From the NCBI GenBank assembly GCA_016190005.1, contig JACPRK010000129.1, positions 1 to 34,956 on the forward strand: a DNA stretch of 34,956 bases, given 5' to 3'. Origin of the DNA: Candidatus Wallbacteria bacterium. GTDB lineage: Bacteria; Muiribacteriota; UBA6191; JACPRK01. Positions 10,201-18,128 of this stretch are shown here, in pieces. Each line of letters begins with the position of its first letter. Within the stretch, counting starts at the first letter, position 1. A program made the position numbers and the translations under genes. The notes below the pieces were generated by a model. The model saw only the letters and a list, made by a program, of their open reading frames with translations. It ran no database searches and was not told the origin of the DNA.

Positions 10201-13200
10201 TCGGCGGCGCCCGCGTCGGCGGCGCGGGCGTAGAACCGGTAGCCGTCGGGAACCTTCAGGCTCCACTCGAGCCCGCGGCCCGTGATCGGGAGCTCGCAAG
10301 ACGGCAATGTGACCTCGAAAGATCCAGCGAATCCGAGCTGTACGTCCGGACCACGGTAGACGATCAGGAACTGCGACGGCGGCGAGTCGGGCCCACGGGC
10401 CGTGTCGAGCGGCAACAGCGGCGAGCCGTCCTGCGCGGTCGAAATGTCGACGGCTGCACCGTCCCGCATCGCGCGCTCCAGCTGCGCCCCGGCCGGAAGC
10501 GCCAGCTTCAGATACTGGCCGCTGCTGCGGCGGACCGCGAGCTCCAGGTGCGTCACGGTGCCGCCGCCCTCGGCGACTTCGGTCCGCGAGCTCGCCCCGT
10601 CGATCGCCACGGTCGAGAGCCGCGCCTCGTCGTGGCGGACGACGGCGAACTCCAGCTCGGGAGCTCCAGAGGAGTAGCGGAAGGCAAGCGACGTAGCGGG
10701 AGTGGTGGCGAAGGGCAGCCGGTCCGGCGGCACCTCCTCGATGTTCACCAGCTTGGACGCCGTCACCTCGACGTGCCCCTCGCGCTGCACGGTGACAAAG
10801 CCCGACTCGAACTTCGTGCCACGCGTCCGGATCAGCGGCACGCGCACGGCCGTCTGGCCGTCGGGCAGCGCTTGTTCGAACTGGACCGTGAGCTGGAGCG
10901 ACTTCCTGGAGCCCGGAGGGGCGGCCAGCGTGACCGAGTGGAAACCGCCGGTCGCCGCGGCCAGCCTGGGCACGGGTTGCTCGCGCCCGTGAAGGCCTTG
11001 GATCCGGTTGAGTCGCAGCCCCTCGGGGATGGCCAGCTCGAGCGACACGACGCGAGCGCGGTACGCCTCGTAGTCGATCACGGCGAATCCCTTCAACAGC
11101 CCCTCCCCGACGGAGAGATCGGTGCGGACGCTGGCCAGCAGGTACGGCTGCTCGGATAGCGAATCGCGCGGCGAGGGGGGGGGCGCCGGGCTGGGCGCGG
11201 GCGCCGGAGTCGCGCCCATCAGGTCGCCCTCCCCGCCCTCGGGCTCGGGTGCAGGTTCCGGAGTTTCTCCAGCGGGCAGGCCGACAGCTTCGTAACCCTC
11301 GATGCGCAGCTCGCCGCCGGAGGCGAGATCGGCCTCGAGGATTGTCTTGCCGTCCTGGCTTGTGACCTTGCTCTTCAGGCCGCCGGCGATGTCGGCGTCG
11401 ACTCCCTCGCGGTCGAAGCGGATGGTGGCCGAGCAGGTAGCCATCGGCGGCAGTCTAAGGACAAAAGGCTTCACCTTGATCACCTCGAGGCGGACCTGGT
11501 GCCGGCCAAGGCCCGTCACGAGCGCGCGAGCCGACACCCTGGGCGCCAGGACCTGGATCTTCTCGCGCCCCTTCTCGAGCTTGTCGAGGATGACCTCGCC
11601 CTGGACGATCTCCTGGTTCACGTAGTCGTCCAAGCCCTGGACGGAGAGCAGCCCGTCGCCCCGGAAGGAGGCGATCGCCACCTCACCCTCGAGCAGCGGC
11701 ACGGCGTGGTAGCCGGGCTGCAGGACGTCGAGCTCTACCTCCAGCGCGAAGCGGGCGGTGTCGCCGGAGACGTCGGCCTCGAGCTTGCCGCTGGAGAGGC
11801 TCCAGGCCAGCGGCGGCTGCGCACTCTCGGGCACCGTCCGCTCCCGGGAGAGCTCGCTGGCCATCCGGGCCAGCTCCGCCGGAAGCAAGCCGGGCCACTC
11901 CAGTCCGTCGAGCGCCCGCCGCAGGTCCTTCTCGCCATACGGGAACACGATGCGCTGCGCGCTAATCGGAGTGGCTGCCTCCAACGGAGTGAGTGACACC
12001 AGAAGCACCGCAGCCGCGGGCGCCAACCACCACCGGACCGGCTTGAAGAGCGCGTAGAGCACCAGGAATGCGCCGCCCGCCGTGAACCCCAGGACCAGGC
12101 CGGCCGTGCCGGCGCCCAGGTACTCGCTCGAGCCAAACGTGAGCGCAGCAGCCAGGATCGCCAGCGCCGACGAGCCGGCCCAGGCCTTGCGCGACCAGCC
12201 GATGAAGAAGAGAGGCAACACCAGCAGCGAAAGGTAGAAGATCGCGCCCGTGGCCAGGTCCCCCAGGTCCGAGCGGGCGAAGAAGAGCTCCAGCGTGGGC
12301 GCCGCCGCCCCAGCCTTGAGCAGGCGGACCTTGAACGACTTGCCGTTGTCGGTCGTCGGAACGGGCGCGGAGACGCCGAACAGGCCCTTCTTGACGAAGG
12401 CGCGCTCGGGCGCCTGGGCGGTCTGCTCTTCGCGGTCGGCCGTCGCAGGCCCCACCTGGGACTCGTCGTCGTACCGCACCAGACCTCCCTCGGAGTAGTC
12501 GGCCGTCGAGCCGGCGTCGCGGAAGTCACCCGCAGTGCGGAAGAAGCGGTAGTCCTCCGGGAGGTAGAGGCTCCAGGTCATCTCCTGGACGGCGACGCTG
12601 ACGCGCGGCACCTCGCCCCGCCACTTGCCCCAGCGGCCCAGCGGCCCCGAGGGCGCCGAGTAGACCACGGTCACGGGGACGGTCTGGAGCCCCTGGCGGG
12701 TCTTGCGGGATGGGGCGAGTGGAATCAGCTTTTGCGTCGGAGTCTTTCCCTCCGCCGGCTTCACGGGGCGGCCGCCGACCGTGACTGACTCGAGCGTCGC
12801 GGCCTGGGGCAGCTCGAGAGCCAGGAACTGCTCGCGCGTGTTGCGCACGCGATAGGTGATCGACGTGAGTGTCTGGCCTGTGCCGGCGACCAGCGTGGAC
12901 GCCTCGGCGCCGGAGGCCTCCAGCAGCGCTACATCCAGCCGCGCGCGACGGCGCACGGTCGCCACGAAACGGTAATCGGCGCGCTGGAAGGAGCGCAGGT
13001 GCACCAGGGCCGGGGTCGCCCAGGGCCGGGCGAAGTCGGGCAGCTCGCGAGCGTCGGCGCCGCGGCCGCCCCGCTCGGAAGCCATGTCCGCGTCCGTGCC
13101 CGGCTCGGGCCTGAGCGCCACGAATCCGGACTCCCGCTCCGCGCCCACGAAGACCGGGGCCTCGAGCCCGAGCTCCTCGCCCCCGGAGGAGCGCTCGGCC

Positions 13201-16200
13201 GCCAGCTCCAGCACCAACACGCCTCGCGTTCGCTCGGGGAGCGCCAGCACGATCCGGCCGTCCTTCTGCGGCGCCGGGTCACCGGCCGGTTGACCGCCCT
13301 CCCGGCGCGCCTCGAGAAACTCGAAACCCTCGGGCAGCTTGAATGCGACGGTGCGCAAGCCGGCCTCGGCGATGGTCAACCGCACCCGGCAGGCGAACCC
13401 GACGGAACCGCCAGAAGGCGACAGAATCGTGAAGGACTCGGCCGAGAAACGCTCCTGGTCGTCCGGCACGCTGGCCGCCGCCGGGAGGGCCAGGACGGTC
13501 TTCGGACGCCATCCCAGACTCAAAGGAGCACCCGGCTCCAGCCAGATCTCGCGGCCCACGGCGGTCTCGCTCGAGGGACCGGCCACGAGGAGCTCACTGT
13601 CCCGGTCGAGCCCCGTCACGAAGAGCCGCGCAGGCGCGGGCGGCGTCCTGCCGAGGGCCAGACGTCCCTCCTGGGACGTGCCCGTGGCCGGCGCCGTAAA
13701 GCGCAGCTCAAGCCGGTGCCTTCCCGAGAGCTCGGTCCGCAGGCACACGCCGCTTCCGCGGTTCTCGACAAGCGCGCCGGCGCCCGGGCCGCCGTCCAGG
13801 GCCCATCCCGTGAGAGAGGCCTTCTGGAGCGGGATCGCCAGTTCCTTCCAACCGATTCCGGTCGCCTCGAACGTCACGGCGACCGAGCCCGCGACACGGC
13901 CGGTGAGCAACTGCAACCGGTACTCGGCCGACAGCGCGCGCGCGCGCGGCTGGAGCGGCACACGCTGGAGCGGCTCGGGCTCCTCGCGGAGAGTGTCGAG
14001 GTCGGACTTGCGGATGAAGCCGCGCGCGCCGGCATCCGGCGCCGCTGCCGGACCAGCATATGGAATGTAGATGTGATAGGTCGGCCGCGCCGGGGGGGGC
14101 GGCGGCGGGGCGGCCACGGGCTCCGGTACCACACTGGGAGCGGGGCTCGCCGGGGCGATCCCCTTGTCGACGGCCACCGGCTGGTCGAGGCTTTCCCCCG
14201 CATCGAACCCCTCGGATTGAGGTGCGGCCTGCTGAGGCGTGGATGCCGGGGCGATCTGCTGGCGCTCGTTCTCGAGTTGCTGCTTGTTGCGGAGGAGCTT
14301 CTCTCGCAAGTAGTTGGCCTTCTGGGCTCGGCCGGCTTCCTGGGCCTTGTCGATCAGCTCCGAGCGGGAGAAGAGCCGGTCGAGCAGGGACCCGCCGGCG
14401 GAGTCGCCGGCCCAGGCCGCGCCAGCCGTCCCGAGCGCCAGCACCACCGCGGCGGTCGCGGCCTGCCGGGGCGCGGGGAAGAACCGTCGGCCGAGCGCGG
14501 TGCCGAACATGAGCAGCACGTGGACGGTCAGGCCCGCGATGATCGCAGCGGCGCCGCCGCGATAGTACGGAACGTAGGCGATGGCCAGGAACGTGCCGAT
14601 CCCGGCCGCGGCGGCGGCCACACCGAACCCGCGGGCGTCGACCAGCATCGCCTTGCCGACGTGAGCCAGAAACCCGCCGAAGAGGAACAGCATCAGGAGC
14701 GGGTAGAGCGCCAGCATCGACGACAGATACTCGCCGCTCATCGCCGGGTGGGCGCCCGCAGCCAGGCCGAGCGCGCGCAGGACGCGCGGCTCATTTGGCC
14801 ACGGAGGGTCCGGAGGATGAAGCCAGTCCGCAAGCCCTCCGCGGCCCGAGCGGAGCCCCTCGACACCCTCGAAGCTCGTGAAGGAGTAGCCGCGCGGCGT
14901 GTAGATGGCCCAGGTCAGCTCCCGGACGGGAACGTCGATCGCCGGGAGCCTCAGCCCCAGCCGGCCGCTCTCGCCGAGCGGCGGGACGGCGCCTCGGAAC
15001 CGCAGCTCGAGCGTCGACACCTGGCCCGGACGCACGTCGGCCAGGGAGACCCGCACGCGGCCCGGCGCAGCCTCGCTGGCGGCGGGCGTCTTGCCGTCCA
15101 GAAAGAGACCCGAGCGCTCGTGACCGGCCAGGTCGAGGGTGAGCGCCTCCTGGCCGCTGGAGCGGAACCTGTAGGCGACCCGACCCGAGACCTGCCCGGT
15201 CGACTCGCACGCCGTCCAGGCGCACGCGCCATCGACCACGGCCGCCAGCACGGCGGCGTCCGGGTAGCGGGTGCCCCGTAGGCGGACGGACTTCGCCGGA
15301 TCGGGCCGGCGGAAGAGGAAGAGTAGCTCCTCGCCCTCGATGGCGGCGCGCACCTGCGGGGGCAGGTCCCCCGCGCTTGCCGTGTCGACCCCGGCGGAGG
15401 CCGTACAGACGAGCTGCAGGTTGGCGCTTCTGCTCACTGCGACGTAGCCGCTCTGGCGCGCCAGGCCGGGCATCGTCAGCGCGGGCAGCTCGATATCGAA
15501 GCCAGAAGGCTTGGAATCGACAGTCAGCCCGAGCCGCACCGTGGCGTCGCCCGTGAACTTCTCCGGCATGGCCAGCCGGGCGGTGCGCGCGGCGCCAGCC
15601 GGGCCCGGGTCCTCGAGCGACCAGTTTCGCGGCTGCTCGAGCGACACGGTCTGAACCCCCGCTGGCAGCTTCACCTCGAGCTGGGAAATCGGCGCGCGAC
15701 GCACGCGCAGCCAGAAGGTCGTCTCGGCGGCGACACCCTTTTCGCCGGCGTCGAAGCGGTGCAGAACGGTGGCGTCGGCCCTGGGCGCAAAGCGCGCCAC
15801 AGTCGGCGCGGTCGCTTCCGGTATGGCGGCGCTGGCGGCGGGCGCGTCGCTCACCTCCACCCATCGCAGGACGAGGTCGGCGGCAGGCGGAAGGTCGGCA
15901 GTAAGGCACGTCCGGGCCGTGGCCTCATCAGCACGGCTGGAGAGCTTGCAGGGCGGCAGAAGCGTGGCACTCACCTGCTTGCCGGGGACCGTCACCACGA
16001 GCTTTGCAGCCGGCACACCCGGCAGGCCGAACCGCACCACCCTGTAGAAGTCCTCTTCGCCCACTCGTGTGGCGAACTGCGCGCGCACCCGGTGGCGGCC
16101 GCGGCCCGAGAGCGCCACCTCGATTGTGCGCCCGGGACCCGCGGCGGCGACCTTCTGACTCAAGATGTTGAGCGAGTCGGCCAGCTGCTGAACGCGCTGC

Positions 16201-16718
16201 TCGGCGTCGAATTGCTGCTGCTGCGCGCCGGCGTTCGGGTCATCGGGCTCCTGGCCGCCTGCCAGGACCAGGGCCGGCTCGCCGTCCACGGTAGCCGATG
16301 CGACAGCGACGGCGCCGGAGAGCAGTGCAACCCGATGATCGCCGTCGGCGACGAGGTCGACCTCCAGCTCCACCGCGCCCGTGCACCAGCCCGAGCCCGG
16401 CGCCGCCAGGGCCTCGACCCTGGCACTGCGAACCAGCACCGCGACCGGCAGCTGCTCTGCCGACTGCTTGACCTCCTCCAAGGCTTGGCGCGACTCCGCC
16501 ACTTCGCGATCGTGGCGCTTTCGGATCAGCTCCTCGACCTCGGCCACGCCGATGAACTCCATCGGCTCCCGCCAGTCGAGCGCCTGCCCCAGGTCTGCCT
16601 GCGGAACCAGGTGCTTGCGAAGCCGCGCAGGAGCCTCGCCCCCCGCCGGCACCACGCTCCCCAGCGCCATCAGCGCACCCACGAGGACCGGCAGTCGAAA
16701 GTCGCGGCTCCTAGCCAT
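7260..16718 (-). CDS. Giant four-unit envelope protein, 3152 residues
   Basis: I do not recognise a named family. A signal-like N-terminus (about residues 8-28) is followed by four diverged copies of one unit, at about 1-769, 770-1582, 1583-2318 and 2319-3152. Each unit has a long beta-rich, probably periplasmic part and then a bundle of membrane segments (about 662-769, 1490-1582, 2205-2318, 3077-3152). Each beta-rich part repeats a G-x-H-x-V/L-x-x-x-F patch (RGRHRVRAQF, SGRHRLELRF, LGRHQVRLEV, AGKHEVSVEF). It also repeats a WSLYLPEDYRF-like motif at W603, W1382, W2152 and L2830. Units 2-4 precede this with an RNTREQFLALELP-like line. Internal bundles end in signal-peptide-like stretches (AWA-GD, LEA-AT, LQA-AD). 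Coiled and proline-rich linkers lie near 775-885 and 1817-1852. The ATG has AGGAG eight bases upstream. It is first in the membrane cluster; an envelope scaffold or sensor role is speculation. Confidence 0.85.
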   Translation of the reverse strand: MARSRDFRLPVLVGALMALGSVVPAGGEAPARLRKHLVPQADLGQALDWREPMEFIGVAEVEELIRKRHDREVAESRQALEEVKQSAEQLPVAVLVRSARVEALAAPGSGWCTGAVELEVDLVADGDHRVALLSGAVAVASATVDGEPALVLAGGQEPDDPNAGAQQQQFDAEQRVQQLADSLNILSQKVAAAGPGRTIEVALSGRGRHRVRAQFATRVGEEDFYRVVRFGLPGVPAAKLVVTVPGKQVSATLLPPCKLSSRADEATARTCLTADLPPAADLVLRWVEVSDAPAASAAIPEATAPTVARFAPRADATVLHRFDAGEKGVAAETTFWLRVRRAPISQLEVKLPAGVQTVSLEQPRNWSLEDPGPAGAARTARLAMPEKFTGDATVRLGLTVDSKPSGFDIELPALTMPGLARQSGYVAVSRSANLQLVCTASAGVDTASAGDLPPQVRAAIEGEELLFLFRRPDPAKSVRLRGTRYPDAAVLAAVVDGACAWTACESTGQVSGRVAYRFRSSGQEALTLDLAGHERSGLFLDGKTPAASEAAPGRVRVSLADVRPGQVSTLELRFRGAVPPLGESGRLGLRLPAIDVPVRELTWAIYTPRGYSFTSFEGVEGLRSGRGGLADWLHPPDPPWPNEPRVLRALGLAAGAHPAMSGEYLSSMLALYPLLMLFLFGGFLAHVGKAMLVDARGFGVAAAAAGIGTFLAIAYVPYYRGGAAAIIAGLTVHVLLMFGTALGRRFFPAPRQAATAAVVLALGTAGAAWAGDSAGGSLLDRLFSRSELIDKAQEAGRAQKANYLREKLLRNKQQLENERQQIAPASTPQQAAPQSEGFDAGESLDQPVAVDKGIAPASPAPSVVPEPVAAPPPPPPARPTYHIYIPYAGPAAAPDAGARGFIRKSDLDTLREEPEPLQRVPLQPRARALSAEYRLQLLTGRVAGSVAVTFEATGIGWKELAIPLQKASLTGWALDGGPGAGALVENRGSGVCLRTELSGRHRLELRFTAPATGTSQEGRLALGRTPPAPARLFVTGLDRDSELLVAGPSSETAVGREIWLEPGAPLSLGWRPKTVLALPAAASVPDDQERFSAESFTILSPSGGSVGFACRVRLTIAEAGLRTVAFKLPEGFEFLEARREGGQPAGDPAPQKDGRIVLALPERTRGVLVLELAAERSSGGEELGLEAPVFVGAERESGFVALRPEPGTDADMASERGGRGADARELPDFARPWATPALVHLRSFQRADYRFVATVRRRARLDVALLEASGAEASTLVAGTGQTLTSITYRVRNTREQFLALELPQAATLESVTVGGRPVKPAEGKTPTQKLIPLAPSRKTRQGLQTVPVTVVYSAPSGPLGRWGKWRGEVPRVSVAVQEMTWSLYLPEDYRFFRTAGDFRDAGSTADYSEGGLVRYDDESQVGPATADREEQTAQAPERAFVKKGLFGVSAPVPTTDNGKSFKVRLLKAGAAAPTLELFFARSDLGDLATGAIFYLSLLVLPLFFIGWSRKAWAGSSALAILAAALTFGSSEYLGAGTAGLVLGFTAGGAFLVLYALFKPVRWWLAPAAAVLLVSLTPLEAATPISAQRIVFPYGEKDLRRALDGLEWPGLLPAELARMASELSRERTVPESAQPPLAWSLSSGKLEADVSGDTARFALEVELDVLQPGYHAVPLLEGEVAIASFRGDGLLSVQGLDDYVNQEIVQGEVILDKLEKGREKIQVLAPRVSARALVTGLGRHQVRLEVIKVKPFVLRLPPMATCSATIRFDREGVDADIAGGLKSKVTSQDGKTILEADLASGGELRIEGYEAVGLPAGETPEPAPEPEGGEGDLMGATPAPAPSPAPPPSPRDSLSEQPYLLASVRTDLSVGEGLLKGFAVIDYEAYRARVVSLELAIPEGLRLNRIQGLHGREQPVPRLAAATGGFHSVTLAAPPGSRKSLQLTVQFEQALPDGQTAVRVPLIRTRGTKFESGFVTVQREGHVEVTASKLVNIEEVPPDRLPFATTPATSLAFRYSSGAPELEFAVVRHDEARLSTVAIDGASSRTEVAEGGGTVTHLELAVRRSSGQYLKLALPAGAQLERAMRDGAAVDISTAQDGSPLLPLDTARGPDSPPSQFLIVYRGPDVQLGFAGSFEVTLPSCELPITGRGLEWSLKVPDGYRFYARAADAGAADDFLGLWARPAPTGGRSYLSGPSGRSAIRVRYLKSFAGFALFVLHQGLFLLLGLAVVAVVYGGFPGGSGLGLLAFVSFTGALALLDASFPSHRAGVHALDLGLLAGLVLCLGWHWRKRAAHRAASAAAASTAVAAALFALAAPLQAADPTTAPVPYQYLRSQDAAALLTSGDWLFVPRRTIEETLEVLEVPKEPEAPEEPSSPEPLVAQRGRTVVKVGADDAEATATYELTALAPGIHEVSLGNPGSIVRVSVDGKPADLAADGQDGAVRVFLRGAGKHEVSVEFRVPVTRVKDAGWLQWDQPRMPICTVDVRLPGTGRGIEIVPSLATVSSEEAGETRAAATVRMAGNVFVRWFEKGEATVVQPARREAVRFESETASGFKVEGGRVTGRTELTYRVTQGALPGLTVELPAGTDLLDVTGAGVKGWKAEGPAVEIAFDRFRSGAGQLVLQHVRALPAAGALAVASPAAKGAAKHVSVIAVRADESTEFKVVSAASLRPIDPEELPPWLRAEGIPLAFRGEDGPSGVKLEVLRKKGIDTPLFDVSKMRVELVPGQGGWTAARMQLTVRNNARQHLQVLLPPGAAPLDCKVQGEPRKPGQKESELLIPLVRSTGKPAELEPFELELTYLAQDGPPPGAAARWKLPLPIVADVPVDRLELAVTVPPGRALALWSEGLDEGGRPLPSERAASAMETIAIAGNPLVWVGGVVGLLGQVNRGANVNSMLQRVSHGLDHVVGPASDGRRNLAYERQAARPSKPEYTGKKYRAQRKTARLRTTMKELGPTGGDREADALEESRSAASPAAASPVPENALAKDEALDLDGGEGDAPAELAGAAGGAAGGAASDAKADAYQALQRSLGDRGALPVGIRCEAAGGRVLTLAGALYPAGGTPSHVVLLVYDPSMRRLFDLGLGLLGFFLALLTLGWALDSAWRSPFFLVVTVLPLAAHALEWRLGDGTVTAILAGIVLGIVGAAARRAERW

Positions 16719-16802
16719 CGCAACGCTCCTTGTCCCAGAGCAAATCGTCGTCTGACGGAGCGACTATACAAGACAAGAGCGCAACGAATTGGGGCCAACA
16801 GC

Positions 16803-16839
16803 GGGGAAATGGGGAGGAAATGGGGAGGAGGAAATGGGG
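16803..16839 (+). other. Four-tract G-quadruplex motif
   Basis: Four runs of four G lie at 16803-16806, 16811-16814, 16822-16825 and 16836-16839. The loops are 4, 7 and 10 bases, all of AAAT/AGGAAAT type. Three of the tracts fall wholly or partly in the left arm of the inverted repeat, so quadruplex and cruciform would be mutually exclusive structures. Confidence 0.6.
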
Positions 16840-16908
16840 CAACTCGACTTTCCCCAATTGGAATTGGGGAAAGTCGAGTTGCCCCATTTCCTCCTCCCCA
16901 TTTCCTCC
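16813..16908. repeat. Perfect 47-bp inverted repeat with a 2-base spacer
   Basis: Positions 16813-16859 are the exact reverse complement of 16862-16908, with GG at 16860-16861 between them. The match stops at 16812/16909. The arm contains ATGGGGAGGAGG-like purine runs, then CAACTCGACTT, then TCCCCAATT. The G-rich, AAATGGGG-bearing arms recall REP/BIME-type palindromes mobilised by REP-associated Y1 transposases in other genomes, but no such transposase gene is present in the window. It lies upstream of both divergent genes, about 95 bases from the giant-protein start. Confidence 0.95.
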
Positions 16909-17100
16909 TAGCCCGAGCCCGAGCCCGAAGGGAGGCGGCGATCCCGACGCAGCCCGCAACTCCGGCCGTCGTTGAGCGCGGCGAGTCGTGACCAAGCTCG
17001 CCCAGGTGGCGCACCGATTGACCGAGTCGGGCACGGGCTCGGGCACGATCCGACGCGATGCCCCCCCTTCGGGACATGCACTCTCAGCATGCCCATTTCC

Positions 17101-17129
17101 TTGACAGGGAGCCGTCGGAGGCCTATACT
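17101..17129 (+). promoter_or_regulatory. Near-consensus sigma-70 promoter of the exported-protein gene
   Basis: TTGACA at 17101-17106 is perfect and TATACT at 17124-17129 matches 5 of 6, with the ideal 17-base spacer. Transcription should start near 17136, about 50 bases before the GTG at 17188. This decides against the longer upstream reading of the frame. Confidence 0.85.
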
Positions 17130-17187
17130 GCGGCCCACTCTCCGCGACCAGAACAAGAACGGAGTATCCGGCGAAGGAGGAGAAGTC

Positions 17188-17931
17188 GTGAGAAGGTTGG
17201 CTGTCCCTGCCCTGCTGTCCCTGGCTGTACTGACCACACCCATGGCCGCCCTGGCGGGCGATAGCTGGCTCACCGCCCTGGAGCGCCATGTGCGTTCGGG
17301 CCTGGTCTACGGCTACAGCGAGCCCTTCGAGCTGGTCCGCTCCGAGACCACCACCCGGGCCGGCTTCGTCATCTCGGGGGAGCGCATCCACCTCGAGAAT
17401 GGCATCCTCACCGCCCATTTCAACCGAGTCCAGGCCGACGACGGCACGGACCTGCAGAACGTCGACGTGATGAGCAAACTCTCGCTGTCGGGCGGCTTCC
17501 TGCAGGACCCGGTCCGCAACGCCGTCGAGGCGTTCCTGGCCTACATGGACATGACGGCCCAGAAGGTCCAGCTCGCCTTCACCATCCCGGCCGCCCCCGC
17601 AGGCGCCAAGAGTGGCGCCCCGAACGCCCCCGTCGAAATCCTGACCATGCCGGTGCGAGACATGAAGATGACGATGCGCCAGAAGGTCATGGAAATGACC
17701 CTCAAGAGCATCATCTCCGTCCGCGCCGTTGGAAAGGCCAACTACCGGCCTGCCGAAAAGAAGATCGACTGCGAGATCACGGGCGCCTGGTCGGGCCCAA
17801 TCCCCATCCCGCAGGACCTTCTCTTCCACACGCTCTCCAACTCCATCCACTACCCGTTCATCGAGGTCCACAAGCCGTACGTGACCATCGACATCGGGTA
17901 CTTCCTGGAGCCGGCACCCACTTCCCTGTGA
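17188..17931 (+). CDS. Exported protein of unknown function, 247 residues
   Basis: I do not recognise the family. The protein starts with a signal peptide (MRRLAVPALL...) ending near ALA-GDSW. The mature part is soluble and lacks cysteine clusters or catalytic signatures that I can name. It contains LSGGFLQDPVRNAVEAFLAYMD, in which a helix follows a short strand, and several strand-forming stretches such as APVEILTMPVRDMKMT and KPYVTIDIGYFLEP, so a beta-rich lipid- or ligand-binding fold is possible. The GTG start has AAGGAGG seven bases upstream and lies just after the promoter at 17101-17129. A longer frame opens at 16972 but its extra residues are upstream of the promoter. The gene ends before the terminator at 18016, so it is probably monocistronic. 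Confidence 0.85.
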   Translation: MRRLAVPALLSLAVLTTPMAALAGDSWLTALERHVRSGLVYGYSEPFELVRSETTTRAGFVISGERIHLENGILTAHFNRVQADDGTDLQNVDVMSKLSLSGGFLQDPVRNAVEAFLAYMDMTAQKVQLAFTIPAAPAGAKSGAPNAPVEILTMPVRDMKMTMRQKVMEMTLKSIISVRAVGKANYRPAEKKIDCEITGAWSGPIPIPQDLLFHTLSNSIHYPFIEVHKPYVTIDIGYFLEPAPTSL

Positions 17932-18015
17932 GAACGCTCGGCCCGCGCGGGGCCTGGCGGGCAAGGCGGCCCGCCGACTAGCCCTGCCGCCGCTGACCGT
18001 TTCTCGGTCGTTCTG

Positions 18016-18057
18016 CAACCGGTGACGAGGATTTCAGGCGTCACCGGTTGTTCTTTT
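18016..18057 (+). terminator. Rho-independent terminator after the exported-protein gene
   Basis: A perfect 12-bp stem (18016-18027 with 18039-18050, arm CAACCGGTGACG) has an 11-base loop and is followed by TTCTTTT. It lies about 85 bases after the stop at 17931. Confidence 0.85.
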
Positions 18058-18128
18058 CGGCGCAACTCGAGAGGGTGCCGCTTCGTAGTTCATGCCGGGA
18101 GGCAGACGTTGCTTCCGGGTGATTGGGC

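Larger units (their letters stand above)
16719..17187. other. Divergent intergenic region between the giant-protein gene and the exported-protein gene
   Basis: This 469-base stretch holds no convincing gene. It contains a G-tract cluster (16803-16839), a 47-bp inverted repeat (16813-16908), a short GCCCGA repeat run at about 16911-16928, and the plus-strand promoter at 17101-17129. On the minus strand a TATAGT at plus 16768-16763 could serve as -10 for the giant gene, but I see no matching -35. A frame from 16972 runs into the exported-protein gene, but its first 72 codons lack a ribosome binding site and precede the real promoter and start. Confidence 0.6.

Noticed and set aside
8004-11159. 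1051-residue plus-strand frame opposite the giant gene
   Set aside because: The translation is Arg/Gly/Pro/Ala-rich with no recognisable domain, no ribosome binding site, and it mirrors the repeated envelope gene.
12999-15281. 760-residue plus-strand frame opposite the giant gene
   Set aside because: Same shadow character. The minus-strand frame is continuous for 3152 codons with recurring motifs.
16972-17187. Longer N-terminus for the exported protein at 17188
   Set aside because: The extra 72 codons span the consensus promoter and lack a ribosome binding site; the GTG at 17188 has AAGGAGG and starts a good signal peptide.
16711-18018. 435-residue minus-strand frame across the palindrome and the exported-protein gene
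   Set aside because: It reads through the inverted repeat and the antisense of a well-supported gene and shows no domain.
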